Shown here: piece by piece, positions 29,957 to 39,390 of the stretch
Layout of the letters: every line of letters begins with the position of its first letter
Position numbering within the stretch: position 1 is the first letter of the stretch
Origin: Novosphingobium sp. KA1
GTDB taxonomy: Bacteria; Pseudomonadota; Alphaproteobacteria; Sphingomonadales; Sphingomonadaceae
NCBI RefSeq assembly: GCF_017309955.1
Contig: NZ_CP021247.1
Span: 1,761,001 to 1,825,000, forward strand
Length of the DNA: 64,000 nucleotides
Direction of reading: 5' to 3'
Position numbers and translations under genes: made by a program
Notes under the pieces: model-generated
Databases searched by the model: none
Told to the model about the DNA's origin: nothing
Seen by the model: only the letters and a program-made list of their open reading frames with translations

Positions 29957-31323
29957 CAGCGGTCACTTTCAGAGAGATTGATGGAGGAGCCGCCGCCGTG
30001 GCTGTCGCCGCTGCGCACGGAATGGGCGGCGGCCTGAATGCCGTGCATGAATTGCTGCGAGCGCTTCATGCGCTTGGCCCATGCGGGCGAGCCATCGGCG
30101 GCGGATGATGACGAGGCGGAGGTGGACCCGGTATCGCCGGCCTCTCCCCCGATGGTTCCGGCAGTCGAAGAGCCGCCCGTGACCTCGAACGCACCGCGAG
30201 CGCCAGCCTGATAGCTTTGCTTCATGCTGTCGGCGGCTCTCGATGCCGCGCGCTTCAGGGGAGACGCGGCCGCCTGCGCGCCGGTCGAGGCGACATTGCC
30301 GAGACCGGAGGCAACGGCGGATGTGCCCGACTGTCCGGCGGCGCCAAGACTGTAGGCAGTCGAAGCGCCACCAGCGAGAGCCGCGCCGCCACGGGCAGCG
30401 GCGGCCGCGCCTCCGGCAAGCGCACCGGTCCCTCCAGCGGCAGCGCCAAGGGCAGCACCTCCGGCCATGACCATACCGCCTGCGGCGAGGCCCGTTCCGA
30501 CCGCTGCGCCCGCGCCAAGCTGTGGGCCGCCGGAGATGAGGCCGTTGGCGATGCCGGGGCCGAAGATGCCGAGGCCGAGCAGCGAGAGCGCCGCGAGCAC
30601 GATCGCCATGGCGTCGTCGATCGACGGCGTGGCGCCGCCGAAGCCAGCGGTGAACTCGGAAAACAGCGTCGAACCGATGCCGATGATGACGGCGAGCACC
30701 AGAACCTTGATGCCCGACGAGATGACGTTGCCGAGCACCCGTTCGGCCATGAAGGCGGATTTGCCGAACAGGCCGAAGGGGATCAGCACGAAGCCCGCGA
30801 GCGTCGTCAGCTTGAACTCGATCAGGGTGACGAAGAGCTGGACGGCAAGGATGAAGAAGGCGAGCAGGATCAGCGCCCAAGCGAACAGCAGGCAGGCGAT
30901 CTGGATGAAGTTCTCGAAAAACGAGACCCAGCCCATCAGGTCGGAAATAGATTCCAGTAGCGGGCGGCCGGCGTCGAGGCCGGTCTGCGCCACCTTGCCG
31001 GGGCGCAGCAGGTCGGCAACGGAAAAGCTGGTCCCGGACGCCTTCAGGCCGAGACCGGCGAAGCTCTCGAAGACGATGCGGGCGAGATTGTTCCAGTTGC
31101 CGATGATGTAGGCGAAGACGCCGACGAACAGCGTCTTCTTGACCAGGCGAGCGATGATGTCGTCATGGGCGCCCCACGACCAGAACAGCGCGGCCAGCAC
31201 CACGTCGATGACGATCAGCGTCGTCGCGATGAACGCGACCTCGCCGGACAGCAGGCCGAAGCCCCCGTCGATATATTTGGTGAAGACTTCGAGGAAATGG
31301 TCGATGACGCCGGTGCCGCCCAT
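29956..31323 (-). CDS. trbL: Conjugal transfer protein TrbL (VirB6-like)
   Basis: 455 aa polytopic membrane protein, VirB6 role in the inner-membrane channel. About six hydrophobic segments in the first 300 residues (for example ATTLIVIDVVLAALFW, LFVGVFAYIIGNW, FILAVQLFVTLIEF, LAGFVLIPFGLFGKSAFMAE). The C-terminal 150 residues are a Gly/Ala/Ser-rich low-complexity tail, common in TrbL. N-terminal FTKYIDGGFGLLSGEV is family-like. Overlaps trbF by 1 bp. Confidence 0.93.
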   Translation of the reverse strand: MGGTGVIDHFLEVFTKYIDGGFGLLSGEVAFIATTLIVIDVVLAALFWSWGAHDDIIARLVKKTLFVGVFAYIIGNWNNLARIVFESFAGLGLKASGTSFSVADLLRPGKVAQTGLDAGRPLLESISDLMGWVSFFENFIQIACLLFAWALILLAFFILAVQLFVTLIEFKLTTLAGFVLIPFGLFGKSAFMAERVLGNVISSGIKVLVLAVIIGIGSTLFSEFTAGFGGATPSIDDAMAIVLAALSLLGLGIFGPGIANGLISGGPQLGAGAAVGTGLAAGGMVMAGGAALGAAAGGTGALAGGAAAAARGGAALAGGASTAYSLGAAGQSGTSAVASGLGNVASTGAQAAASPLKRAASRAADSMKQSYQAGARGAFEVTGGSSTAGTIGGEAGDTGSTSASSSSAADGSPAWAKRMKRSQQFMHGIQAAAHSVRSGDSHGGGSSINLSESDR

Positions 31324-31324
31324 G

Positions 31325-31699
31325 TCAGCGCGCCTCCGGCTTCACCGGCTCGGGCTGGATCACCGGCTCGGCTTTCTTGACGATCGGGTCTTCGGTCGGA
31401 GCCGATGGCCACAATGTCGTCGGAGCGTCCGGTGCATCCGGCGTCTGCGCACCCTGCTTCAGGAAGCGGTCGCGGTTCTCGGCCCATATGCCGAGGCAAG
31501 CAGGATCGCGGGTGGCGGCCTCGCCCATGTCCCGGCAACGGCGAAGGCGTTGGCGCAGGTCGCCAGTGTCGACGCGTTGGCGTGCCTGCGTGCCGACCTC
31601 GGCCGGTTCAGGCTGGCGCGTAAACTCGATCACAGCGGCAGTGATGGCGACGCCGACGAAGACGACGGCGCCGAGCCGGGCAAGCATCTTGCCGTCCAT
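31325..31699 (-). CDS. trbK: TrbK-like small exported protein (possible entry exclusion)
   Basis: About 124 aa from 31699 (an ATG at 31717 is alternative). One N-terminal TM/signal segment (LARLGAVVFVGVAITAAVIEF) followed by Gln/Arg-rich and Pro-rich parts with a Cys pair (RRCRDMGEAATRDPACLGIW). This matches the putative entry-exclusion protein annotated as TrbK-alt between trbJ and trbL in Tn4371-like elements. Entry exclusion would block a second copy of the ICE from entering. Similarity to the IncP TrbK lipoprotein is only by position, so the symbol is tentative. Confidence 0.7.
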   Translation of the reverse strand: MDGKMLARLGAVVFVGVAITAAVIEFTRQPEPAEVGTQARQRVDTGDLRQRLRRCRDMGEAATRDPACLGIWAENRDRFLKQGAQTPDAPDAPTTLWPSAPTEDPIVKKAEPVIQPEPVKPEAR

Positions 31700-31713
31700 G
31701 GGCGTCGCCTCCC

Positions 31714-32481
31714 TCAATTGCCGCTGCTCGGGAACATCCGGGCATTGCCCGGCTGATAGCCGGCACCCGGCGTCAGGAAGCGGCGGCGCTGCTCGCGCCC
31801 CTGTTCCGCGGCGGCTGCCCGTTCAGCGTCGGTCAGAGCCTGCGCCCTGCCATTGGCGGCGACGACGGCGGTGAGATCGGCAAGTTGTTGGGCCTGAAGC
31901 GCGAGAAGCTGGTTGCCCGCCTGTGTCGCCTGAAGCGCGCCGGTCGCGCCCTGGCTCTGGCCGACCAGCGCCGACATCTGGGCGCGGTTGGTGTCGATGT
32001 TGCTGACGACGCCCGCCTGCACACGCATGGCGTCCTGCAACCCGCCCACCGTGTTCTGCCAGCGCGAACGGGCGTCGGCGACAAGCTGCTGATCGGTGGC
32101 CGACAGCGAGACATTGCCGTATTTTTGGCTGAACATCTGATCGATCTGCTGAACGTCGAAGGCGATGTTCTGCGCCTGTGCCAGAAGCTGCTGGGTGCGC
32201 TGGACCGACTGCTGAATCTGTTGCAGCGACGAATGCGGCAGGCTCGCCAGATTGCGGGCCTGATTGATGAGCATCTGCGCTTCGTTCTGAAGCGAGGTGA
32301 TCTGGTTGGTGATCTGCTGGAGTGCGCGGGCGGCCTGAAGCACGTTCTGCGCATAATTGGTCGGATCATAGACGATGATGGCGTGCGCGGGCGTCGCCAG
32401 CATGGGAGCGACGGCGACGGATGCGGCGAGTAGCGCTGCCGCGACGCGGCGGGCGCGCGAACGGGCGGGGATACGGATCAT
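31714..32481 (-). CDS. trbJ: Conjugal transfer protein TrbJ (VirB5-like)
   Basis: 255 aa with a signal peptide ending in ATPAHA (residue about 33). The mature part is helical and Gln-rich (VLQAARALQQITNQITSLQNEAQ, QQIQQSVQRTQQLLAQAQNI in part), consistent with the extended VirB5/TrbJ minor pilus protein. FDVQQIDQMFSQKYG is a family motif. The C-terminus contains GYQPGNARMFPSSGN. The start overlaps the trbE stop by 4 bp. TrbJ is thought to be at the pilus tip for recipient contact. Confidence 0.93.
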   Translation of the reverse strand: MIRIPARSRARRVAAALLAASVAVAPMLATPAHAIIVYDPTNYAQNVLQAARALQQITNQITSLQNEAQMLINQARNLASLPHSSLQQIQQSVQRTQQLLAQAQNIAFDVQQIDQMFSQKYGNVSLSATDQQLVADARSRWQNTVGGLQDAMRVQAGVVSNIDTNRAQMSALVGQSQGATGALQATQAGNQLLALQAQQLADLTAVVAANGRAQALTDAERAAAAEQGREQRRRFLTPGAGYQPGNARMFPSSGN

Positions 32482-34952
32482 GACAGGTTCTCCTTGATTT
32501 CAGGGGACGGGACAGTGGTCGGGGGGACGACATTGGTGAGATCGCCGAGCATGTCGGCGGCCCAGGCGAGGCGGTTCTCGCACAGCCATTCGTAGAGGAA
32601 GCCGTTTGTCCCCGAACGCGCATGAACCTCGGCGATGAGCTGTTGATGCTGACGCGAGGACGCCGCGCAGAGCGTCAGCGCCACTTCGCTGAGGCCCAGG
32701 TCAAACAGGCGATTGCCGCGCCGCGACTGGCAGTAGTAGTCGCGCTTGGGCATCGCCCGTGCGAGGATCTCGATCTGACGATCGTTGAGGCCGAAGCGGC
32801 GATAGATGGCGGTTATCTGTGGTTCGATCGCGCGTTCGTTCGGCAGCAATAGTCGGGTCTGGCAGCTTTCGATGATGGCGGGCGCGATAGCGCTGCCGTC
32901 GATGTCCGACAGGCTTTGGGTGGCGAAGATGACCGACGCGTTCTTCTTGCGCAGCGTTTTCAGCCACTCGCGAAGCTGGCCGGCGAATCCCTCGTCGTCG
33001 AGGGCGAGCCAGCCTTCATCGACGATGATGAGCGTCGGTGAACCGTCGAGCCGATCTTCAATGCGGTGGAACAGATAGGCCAGAACGGCAGGCGCAGCGT
33101 CCGTGCCAATCAGCCCTTCGGTTTCAAACACCTGAACGGTGGCCGTGCCCAGATGCTCGCTTTCGGCATCGAGCAACCGACCGTAGGGTCCGCCGACGCA
33201 ATAGGGCCGGAGTGCCTGCTTCAGATCGTTGGACTGGAGCAGGACGCACAGGCCAGTGATGGTGCGCTCGCCCACCGGCGCGGAGGCCAGCGAAGTCAGC
33301 GCCGTCCAGATATGCTCCTTCACCTCCGGCGTGATGGTGACGCCTTCGCGCAGGAGGATGGCGACGATCCAGTCGCCCGCCCAGGCGCGCTCGCTCGTCT
33401 CCTCAATGCGGGCGAGCGGTTGCAGCGAAACGGACGTGTCCGAGCCGTCCGTCAGCCCGCCGCCGAGATCGTGCCAGTCGCCCCGCATGGCGAGTGCGGC
33501 GGCACGGATCGAGCCGCCGAAGTCGAAGGCGAAGACCTGGGCGCCTCTGTAGCGACGGAACTGAAGCGCCATGAGCGCCAGCAGCACCGACTTGCCGGCG
33601 CCGGTCGGGCCGACGATCAGGGTGTGGCCGACATCGCCGACATGCAGGGAAAACCGGAACGGGGTCGAGCCTTCGGTCTTGCCGAAGAGCAGTGGGGGCG
33701 CTGCAAAATGCTCGTCCCGTTCCGGCCCCGCCCACACCGCCGAAAGCGGGATCATGTGGGCGAGATTGAGCGTGGAGATCGGCGGCTGCCGGACGTTGGC
33801 ATAGACATGCCCCGGCAACGATCCGAGCCAGGCATCCACGGCGTTGATGGTCTCTGCCATCGCCGTGAAGTCGCGGCCCTGAATGACCTTCTCCACGAGG
33901 CGTAGTTTTTCGTCGGCGATGCGCGGATCGGCGTCCCACACCGTCACGGTGGCGGTGACATAGGCGATGCCCGCATAGTCCGCTCCGAGTTCCTGAAGAG
34001 CGAGATCGGCATCCGCCGCCTTGTTCGACGCATCCGTGTCCACCAGCGCGGATTGCTCGTTGGTCATCACCTCCTTGAGGATCGCGGCAATGGACTTGCG
34101 CTTGGCGAACCATTGCCGCCGGATCTTCGTCAGCAGCTTGGTCGCGTCGGTCTTGTCGAGCAGTATTGCGCGGGTGGCCCAACGGTACGGAAAGGCCAGC
34201 CGGTTCAGTTCGTCGAGCAGGCCCGGCGTCGTCGCGGTCGGAAATCCGGTGATGGTCAGGACGCGCAGATGCTGATCGCCCAGGCGCGGCTCCAGCCCGC
34301 CGGTCAGCGGCTGATCGGCAAGCAGCGCATCGAGATAGATCGGGGTTTCGGGCACGCGGACGCGGTGCCGGTGTGTCGAGACGCAGCCGTGCAGGTAAGT
34401 CAGCGTTTCGCCGTCATCGAGCCAGCGGCATTCCGGCATGAAGGCTTCGATCAGGCGGAGCAGCCGGTCGGTTCGGTCGGCGAAGGCGTTGCACACCTCG
34501 TTCGGATCGATGCCGGCCTTCTCGCGTCCCTCGTAGAGCCAGGTTTCCGCACGGGCGGCGTCTTCGGCAGGCGGCAGATAGGTGAAGGTCAGGAAGTAGC
34601 TGGACTCGAAATGCGCGCCCGCTTCCTCGAAATCCGCCTTGCGCTCGGCATCGACCAATGCGGATGCCGCATCGGGAAATGTGCTGGCGGGGTAGATCGC
34701 CGCTGGATGGCGCTGCGCCTCCACGAAGATCGCCCAACCGGAGCCAAGGCGGCGGAAGGCGTTGTTGAGGCGACCGGCGACGGCGACCAGTTCGGCGGGC
34801 ACGGCCGAATCCAGATCGGGACCGCGAAACCGTGCCGTGCGCTGGAAGCTGCCGTCCTTGTTGAGCACGATGCCGGGACCGACAAGGGCTGCCCAGGGCA
34901 GGAAGTCGGCAAGCCGGCTATTGCGATTGCGATATTCGGCGAGGTTCATCAT
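32478..34952 (-). CDS. trbE: Conjugal transfer ATPase TrbE (VirB4-like)
   Basis: About 824 aa from 34952, which has GGGGAG 7 nt upstream. Hexameric cytoplasmic ATPase powering pilus assembly and substrate transfer. The N-terminal CagE/VirB4 domain (MMNLAEYRNRNSRLADFLPWAALV, key part LADFLPWAALV) precedes the P-loop GPTGAGKS near residue 450 and the Walker B LIIVDEGWLAL, then RKKNASVIFATQSLSDI. Length and motif order match TrbE. Overlaps trbJ by 4 bp; the short gap of 13 bp to trbD is the only interruption in this part of the operon. Confidence 0.96.
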   Translation of the reverse strand: MMNLAEYRNRNSRLADFLPWAALVGPGIVLNKDGSFQRTARFRGPDLDSAVPAELVAVAGRLNNAFRRLGSGWAIFVEAQRHPAAIYPASTFPDAASALVDAERKADFEEAGAHFESSYFLTFTYLPPAEDAARAETWLYEGREKAGIDPNEVCNAFADRTDRLLRLIEAFMPECRWLDDGETLTYLHGCVSTHRHRVRVPETPIYLDALLADQPLTGGLEPRLGDQHLRVLTITGFPTATTPGLLDELNRLAFPYRWATRAILLDKTDATKLLTKIRRQWFAKRKSIAAILKEVMTNEQSALVDTDASNKAADADLALQELGADYAGIAYVTATVTVWDADPRIADEKLRLVEKVIQGRDFTAMAETINAVDAWLGSLPGHVYANVRQPPISTLNLAHMIPLSAVWAGPERDEHFAAPPLLFGKTEGSTPFRFSLHVGDVGHTLIVGPTGAGKSVLLALMALQFRRYRGAQVFAFDFGGSIRAAALAMRGDWHDLGGGLTDGSDTSVSLQPLARIEETSERAWAGDWIVAILLREGVTITPEVKEHIWTALTSLASAPVGERTITGLCVLLQSNDLKQALRPYCVGGPYGRLLDAESEHLGTATVQVFETEGLIGTDAAPAVLAYLFHRIEDRLDGSPTLIIVDEGWLALDDEGFAGQLREWLKTLRKKNASVIFATQSLSDIDGSAIAPAIIESCQTRLLLPNERAIEPQITAIYRRFGLNDRQIEILARAMPKRDYYCQSRRGNRLFDLGLSEVALTLCAASSRQHQQLIAEVHARSGTNGFLYEWLCENRLAWAADMLGDLTNVVPPTTVPSPEIKENLS

Positions 34953-34965
34953 CGGTGCGCTCCCC

Positions 34966-35247
34966 TCAAACCGTGAGATGCGCGGGGATGCGCAGATGGC
35001 GGCGGCCGACATCGACGAAGAGCGGATCGCGCTTCGCCGCCCACACCGCCGCGAAATGACCGATCGCCCAGATGGCGAGGCCGACCAGCCAGAGGCGCAG
35101 GCCGAGGCCGACCGCGCCTGCCAGTGTGCCGTTCATAATGGCGATGGCGCGCGGAGCGCCGCCGAGCAGGATCGGCTCGGTCAGTGCCCGGTGGACCGGC
35201 ACGGTGAAGCCAGGAACCTCGCCCCCCTGTTCGACGACGCCCGCCAT
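34966..35247 (-). CDS. trbD: Conjugal transfer protein TrbD (VirB3-like)
   Basis: 93 aa. Start at 35247 overlaps the trbC stop (TGATG), which is why the longer open frame upstream is rejected. The family pattern is VPVHRALTEPILLGGAPRAIAI, followed by two hydrophobic segments (NGTLAGAVGLGLRLWLVGLAIW and HFAAVWAAKRDPLFVD). VirB3-like inner-membrane protein that partners with the TrbE ATPase. Confidence 0.93.
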   Translation of the reverse strand: MAGVVEQGGEVPGFTVPVHRALTEPILLGGAPRAIAIMNGTLAGAVGLGLRLWLVGLAIWAIGHFAAVWAAKRDPLFVDVGRRHLRIPAHLTV

Positions 35248-35609
35248 CAGACCAGCGCTCCGCCGCCGAACGAGAAGAACGACAGGAAGAAGCTCGACGC
35301 GGCGAACGCGATCGAGAGGCCGAAGACGATCTGGATCAGGCGACGGAAGCCGCCCGACGTATCGCCGAAGGCCAGTGCGAGGCCCGTGGTGATGATGACG
35401 ATCACGGCGATGATCTTGGCGACCGGGCCTTCGATCGACTGGAGGATGGATTGCAGCGGCGCTTCCCACGGCATGGATGAGCCGGAGGCATGGGCGGGCG
35501 CGGCCATCATCAGGCTCACGACGGCGACCGAAGCCGTCATGGTGAGGTGATGCGGCAGTTGGGACAGGCGCCTATGGGCGAGCAATATGGGACGCGAACG
35601 CGGGATCAT
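35247..35609 (-). CDS. trbC: Conjugal transfer pilin TrbC (VirB2-like)
   Basis: 120 aa. Pilin precursor: signal region ending AAPAHASG, then hydrophobic helix IIAVIVIITTGLALAFG, a short basic loop (DTSGGFRRLIQ) and a second helix (IVFGLSIAFAASSFFLSFF). This two-helix layout is typical of VirB2/TrbC, which is processed and, in IncP systems, circularised by TraF; a TraF gene is present at 54705. The first 35 residues are long for a signal peptide, so a start at the internal Met (TMTASVAVVSL) is possible. Confidence 0.93.
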   Translation of the reverse strand: MIPRSRPILLAHRRLSQLPHHLTMTASVAVVSLMMAAPAHASGSSMPWEAPLQSILQSIEGPVAKIIAVIVIITTGLALAFGDTSGGFRRLIQIVFGLSIAFAASSFFLSFFSFGGGALV

Positions 35610-36628
35610 CGATGGTCTCCTTCGGGTTTGAGGGCTTGGGCTGAGGAAGCCGCAACGCCGTCGCCCTCGATGACGGCGGGCGCGACGCGGTAATCGCCGT
35701 CTGGGCCAAGGCCCTCGACACGGGCGAATTCAGTGAGCCGGCGCGCGGAGCCGCGTCCAGAGAGGACGGCAACGAGGTCGATGGTCTCGGCGATCAGCGC
35801 GCGCGGAACGGTGACGACAGCTTCCTGGATGAGCTGTTCCATCCGGCGAAGCGCGCCGATGGCGCTGCCGGCGTGGATGGTGCCGACGCCGCCGGGATGG
35901 CCGGTGCCCCATGCCTTTAGGAGATCGAGCGCTTCCGCGCCGCGCACCTCGCCGACCGGGATGCGGTCGGGGCGCAGGCGTAAGGATGAACGAACGAGAT
36001 CCGACAGGGACGCCACGCCATCCTTCGTCCGCATGGCGACGAGGTTGGGCGCGGCGCATTGCAGTTCGCGCGTGTCCTCGATGATGACGACGCGATCAGT
36101 GGTTTTCGCCACCTCAGCGAGGAGCGCGTTGGTCAGCGTCGTCTTGCCGGTAGATGTGCCGCCCGCGACGAGAATGTTGGCACGGGACGCGACACCCTCG
36201 CGCAACGCCTCGGCCTGTCCTGCTGTCATGATCCCGGCCTGGACGTAATCGTCGAGGGTGAACACGGCGACGGCGGGTTTGCGGATGGCGAAGGCGGGCG
36301 CGGCGACGACGGGTGGCAGCAAGCCCTCGAACCGCTCGCCTGTTTCCGGCAACTCGGCCGAGACGCGGGGGCTGCCCGCATGGACCTCGGCGCCGACATG
36401 ATGGGCGACCAGGCGCACGATACGTTCGCCATCGGCGGGCGACAGTCGCTCGCCGGTATCGGACAGTCCCTCGGAGAGCCGGTCGATCCAGATGCGGCCA
36501 TCCGGGTTCAGCATCACCTCGACGACGGAAGCGTCTTCCAGGAACCGGGTGATGGCAGCACCAAGCGCGGTGCGCAGCATCCGCGCCCCGCGTGCCAAGC
36601 CTTCCGAATGGTGATGTGAAGCGGCCAT
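35606..36628 (-). CDS. trbB: Conjugal transfer ATPase TrbB (VirB11-like)
   Basis: 340 aa. VirB11-type traffic ATPase. Walker [10 protein letters not shown] with Lys162, Asp box IIEDTRELQ, Walker B-like [17 protein letters not shown] and the His box [14 protein letters not shown] are all present in the right order. It is the first gene of the trb operon (trbB-C-D-E-J-K-L-F-G-I). The start codon at 36628 is followed by SHHHSEG. The 170 bp upstream (36629-36797) is A/T-richer and likely holds the operon promoter. The C-terminal extension ([17 protein letters not shown]) is variable in the family. Confidence 0.95.
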   Translation of the reverse strand: MAASHHHSEGLARGARMLRTALGAAITRFLEDASVVEVMLNPDGRIWIDRLSEGLSDTGERLSPADGERIVRLVAHHVGAEVHAGSPRVSAELPETGERFEGLLPPVVAAPAFAIRKPAVAVFTLDDYVQAGIMTAGQAEALREGVASRANILVAGGTSTGKTTLTNALLAEVAKTTDRVVIIEDTRELQCAAPNLVAMRTKDGVASLSDLVRSSLRLRPDRIPVGEVRGAEALDLLKAWGTGHPGGVGTIHAGSAIGALRRMEQLIQEAVVTVPRALIAETIDLVAVLSGRGSARRLTEFARVEGLGPDGDYRVAPAVIEGDGVAASSAQALKPEGDHR

Positions 36629-36797
36629 CTGATCCCCGTGTCCGCCGGGGAGACATCAGACGGTCCCCGGACGGGGATGATTAAAAGAGCCGGAAATTAG
36701 GCTGTTTCAACAAGTATCTAACACCCGGCGGCCATAGCGAAGAAACGGCGGCAATCGGCGGGATTGATTATTGGACACAGCACACCAGAGGCGTCCG

Positions 36798-37235
36798 CTA
36801 TTCTGTATCGCCTGCTCCATTTCGTCGCGAGTCGATGTCGCGCGACAGGTCTTTCAGGAACCGATCGCCGGTCGCCAACTTCCGCCCCAGCGTTTGAAGG
36901 AAGCCCTCGAACCGCTCCGTGCCTTTGGCGCGCGCTGATGCCTGGGCACTGTCAGGAAGCGGCGGCGTGACGGTCAGCCAAAAGCGGATGAACAGCGAAA
37001 GCGTTTCTCCGAGGATGGCGAGGTCTTCATCCATTCCCTCGATCTGCCGACCGATCCGGTCCATGCGACGGGCAAACACGGCTTCCAGCCGTTCCGAGGC
37101 GTCGGCAGACAGGAACGACGCGACAGCGGCTTCGATGACAGCGGACTTGGAGATATTGCGGCGGAGCGCCAAAGCCTCGACCTTTTTCAGGAGGTCGGGG
37201 TCGAAATAGACGTTCATGCGGGTCTTGGTCTGCAT
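36798..37235 (-). CDS. CopG/ribbon-helix-helix family protein
   Basis: About 145 aa from 37235 (MQTKTRMNVYFDPDLLKKVE). The first 50 residues are a typical CopG/MetJ fold: MNVYFDPDLLKKVEALALRRNISKSAVIEAAV. The rest is helical with an aromatic patch (LFIRFWLTVTPPLPDSAQ). CopG-like genes between traG and trbB are a constant feature of trb-type ICEs and probably repress tra/trb transcription. The start overlaps the end of traG. Confidence 0.87.
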   Translation of the reverse strand: MQTKTRMNVYFDPDLLKKVEALALRRNISKSAVIEAAVASFLSADASERLEAVFARRMDRIGRQIEGMDEDLAILGETLSLFIRFWLTVTPPLPDSAQASARAKGTERFEGFLQTLGRKLATGDRFLKDLSRDIDSRRNGAGDTE

Positions 37236-37246
37236 GGCCGTCCCTT

Positions 37247-39238
37247 TCACAATTCTATACCATCGGCAGGGTCCATCGACGCCTGCCGGGCAACCGATGT
37301 GACCTGTTGGCGGAGGCTGCGCGCCTTGGCGGCATCCACGTCCGGCTCATCGTCGAGTATGTCAAACTCGCCGACTGGCGCGTGATCCGGCGGCGTGATC
37401 TCCTCATGCTCCGGCAATTCCGGCTCGCGGCGGATGCCTGCATTGGCCGGATCGGTGTTCGTGCTGCCAGTATTTCCCGGTGCAACGTCGGCCGATGCAG
37501 CCGGGATCGCCAGCGCCGACCAATCATCGGCTGGCGGTTTTGCCGTGCCTTTTGCTGCTTCCGGTTTGGGCGGCGGCAACAGGCGCTCGCGGAAGCGTGC
37601 ATCTTCGTAATAGCGAGCCTTCTTGGCTCGGATGGGCGGCACGCCCGCGACCAGCAGCAATTCGTCGGCGGGCGGGAGCTGCATCACCTCGCCAGGGGTG
37701 AGCAACGGCCGCGCCGTCTCCTGCCGCGAAACCATGAGGTGGCCAAGCCAGGGCGACAGCCGGTGGCCGGCATAGTTGGTGGAATCGCGCATCTCAGTCG
37801 CGGTTCCGAGGGCGTCCGACACGCGCTTGGCGGTTCGCTCGTCATTGGTGGCGAAGGCGACACGCACATGGCAATTGTCGAGCACGCTGTTGTTCGCGCC
37901 ATACGCCTTCTCGATCTGGTTGAGACTCTGCGCGATCAGGAAACTCTTGATGCCGTAGCCCGCCATGAAGGCAAGCGCGCTCTCGAAGAAGTCGAGCCGC
38001 CCCAGCGCCGGGAACTCATCCAGCATCAACAGCAGCCGATGGCGGTTGGCGGATGTCTTCAGGTCTTCGGTCAGACGCCGCCCGACCTGATTGAGCAGCA
38101 GGCGGATCAGTGGCTTGGTGCGGTTGATGTCTGAAGGAGGAACCACGAGGTAAAGACTGACCGGCCGTTCCGCCGCCACCAGATCGGCAATGCGCCAGTC
38201 GCACTGGGCCGTCACCTTCGCCACCACGGGATCGCGATAGAGACCGAGGAACGACATGGCGGTCGAGAGCACGCCCGACCGTTCGTTGTCGCTCTTGTTC
38301 AGCAGTTCGCGCGCCGATGACGCGATGACCGGATGAACGCCGGCTTCGCCTAGATGCGGCGTGTTCATCATGGCGCGCAGCGTCGCCTCGACGGGGCGCT
38401 TTGGATCGGAGAGGAAATTGGCAACGCCGGCGAGCGTCTTGTCGGTTTCCGCATAGAGAACGTGGAGGATTGCGCCGACCAGCAGCGAATGACTGGTCTT
38501 TTCCCAATGGTTGCGCTTGTCGAGCGCGCCTTCAGGGTCAACGAGGATGTCGGCGATGTTCTGCACGTCGCGGACTTCCTTATCGCCGCGCCGCACCTCC
38601 AGCAGCGGATTATAGGCCGATGAAGTGGGATCGGTCGGATCGAACAGCAGCACGCGACCGTGCTTCGACCTAAAGCCGGCGGTCAGGCCCCAATTCTCGC
38701 CCTTGATGTCGTGAATGATGGTGCTGCCCGGCCAGGTCAGTAGCGTCGGCACGACGAGGCCGACGCCCTTGCCCGATCGGGTCGGAGCGAAGCACAGCAC
38801 ATGCTCGGGGCCGTCGTGACGGAGATAGTCGCGCTCGAGCCGACCGAGCAGGACGCCATCGGGGTCGAGCAGACCGGCCGCCTTGATCTCGTTAGGCTCC
38901 GCCCAACGCGCCGATCCATAGGTGGCGACATTCTTCGCCTGCCGCGCCCGAAGGACGGACATGCCGATCGCAACGGCGATGGCGATGAAGCCGCCTGAAG
39001 CCGCGATGATCGCCCCCTCGACGAATATCTTCGGCGCATAGGCGTCGTAGAAATACCACCACCAAAAGAAGGCCGGCGGATAGTAGATCGGCCAGCTCGC
39101 CACCATGAACCATGGCTCGCCGAGCTGCGCCTGAAAGCCAAGTTGCCACGCTGTCCACTGCGTCGCCGCCCAGGTCGTGAACAGAATGATGATGGAAACA
39201 AGGGCGATCTGCCCCCAAAGAATCTGACCTCCGCGCAT
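37247..39238 (-). CDS. traG: Conjugal transfer coupling protein TraG (VirD4-like)
   Basis: 663 aa from 39238, which has GGAG 5 nt upstream and opens with MRGGQILWGQIALVS, the usual start of this family; the frame is open a further 52 codons upstream but that part does not match. T4CP that links the relaxosome to the secretion channel. Two N-terminal TM segments, Walker A APTRSGKGVG with Lys157, Walker B LLMLDEFPAL, and SLNQIEKAYGANNSVLDNC. The C-terminal 110 residues are Pro/Asp/Glu-rich and poorly conserved. The C-terminus overlaps the CopG gene. Confidence 0.95.
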   Translation of the reverse strand: MRGGQILWGQIALVSIIILFTTWAATQWTAWQLGFQAQLGEPWFMVASWPIYYPPAFFWWWYFYDAYAPKIFVEGAIIAASGGFIAIAVAIGMSVLRARQAKNVATYGSARWAEPNEIKAAGLLDPDGVLLGRLERDYLRHDGPEHVLCFAPTRSGKGVGLVVPTLLTWPGSTIIHDIKGENWGLTAGFRSKHGRVLLFDPTDPTSSAYNPLLEVRRGDKEVRDVQNIADILVDPEGALDKRNHWEKTSHSLLVGAILHVLYAETDKTLAGVANFLSDPKRPVEATLRAMMNTPHLGEAGVHPVIASSARELLNKSDNERSGVLSTAMSFLGLYRDPVVAKVTAQCDWRIADLVAAERPVSLYLVVPPSDINRTKPLIRLLLNQVGRRLTEDLKTSANRHRLLLMLDEFPALGRLDFFESALAFMAGYGIKSFLIAQSLNQIEKAYGANNSVLDNCHVRVAFATNDERTAKRVSDALGTATEMRDSTNYAGHRLSPWLGHLMVSRQETARPLLTPGEVMQLPPADELLLVAGVPPIRAKKARYYEDARFRERLLPPPKPEAAKGTAKPPADDWSALAIPAASADVAPGNTGSTNTDPANAGIRREPELPEHEEITPPDHAPVGEFDILDDEPDVDAAKARSLRQQVTSVARQASMDPADGIEL

Positions 39239-39390
39239 ACAAGCTCCGATCGGCAAAAGAGACGGAGCCGACCAGAGAATAGCCGTTCCAGCCAGAAGCA
39301 ACAGAAAATCCCGGCGATCGGGCGATCGGATACTATAGCGAAGAAAAGGGATGGTCGGTGGCGGCTCGAATGCGCGGCGAGCGCAAGCGA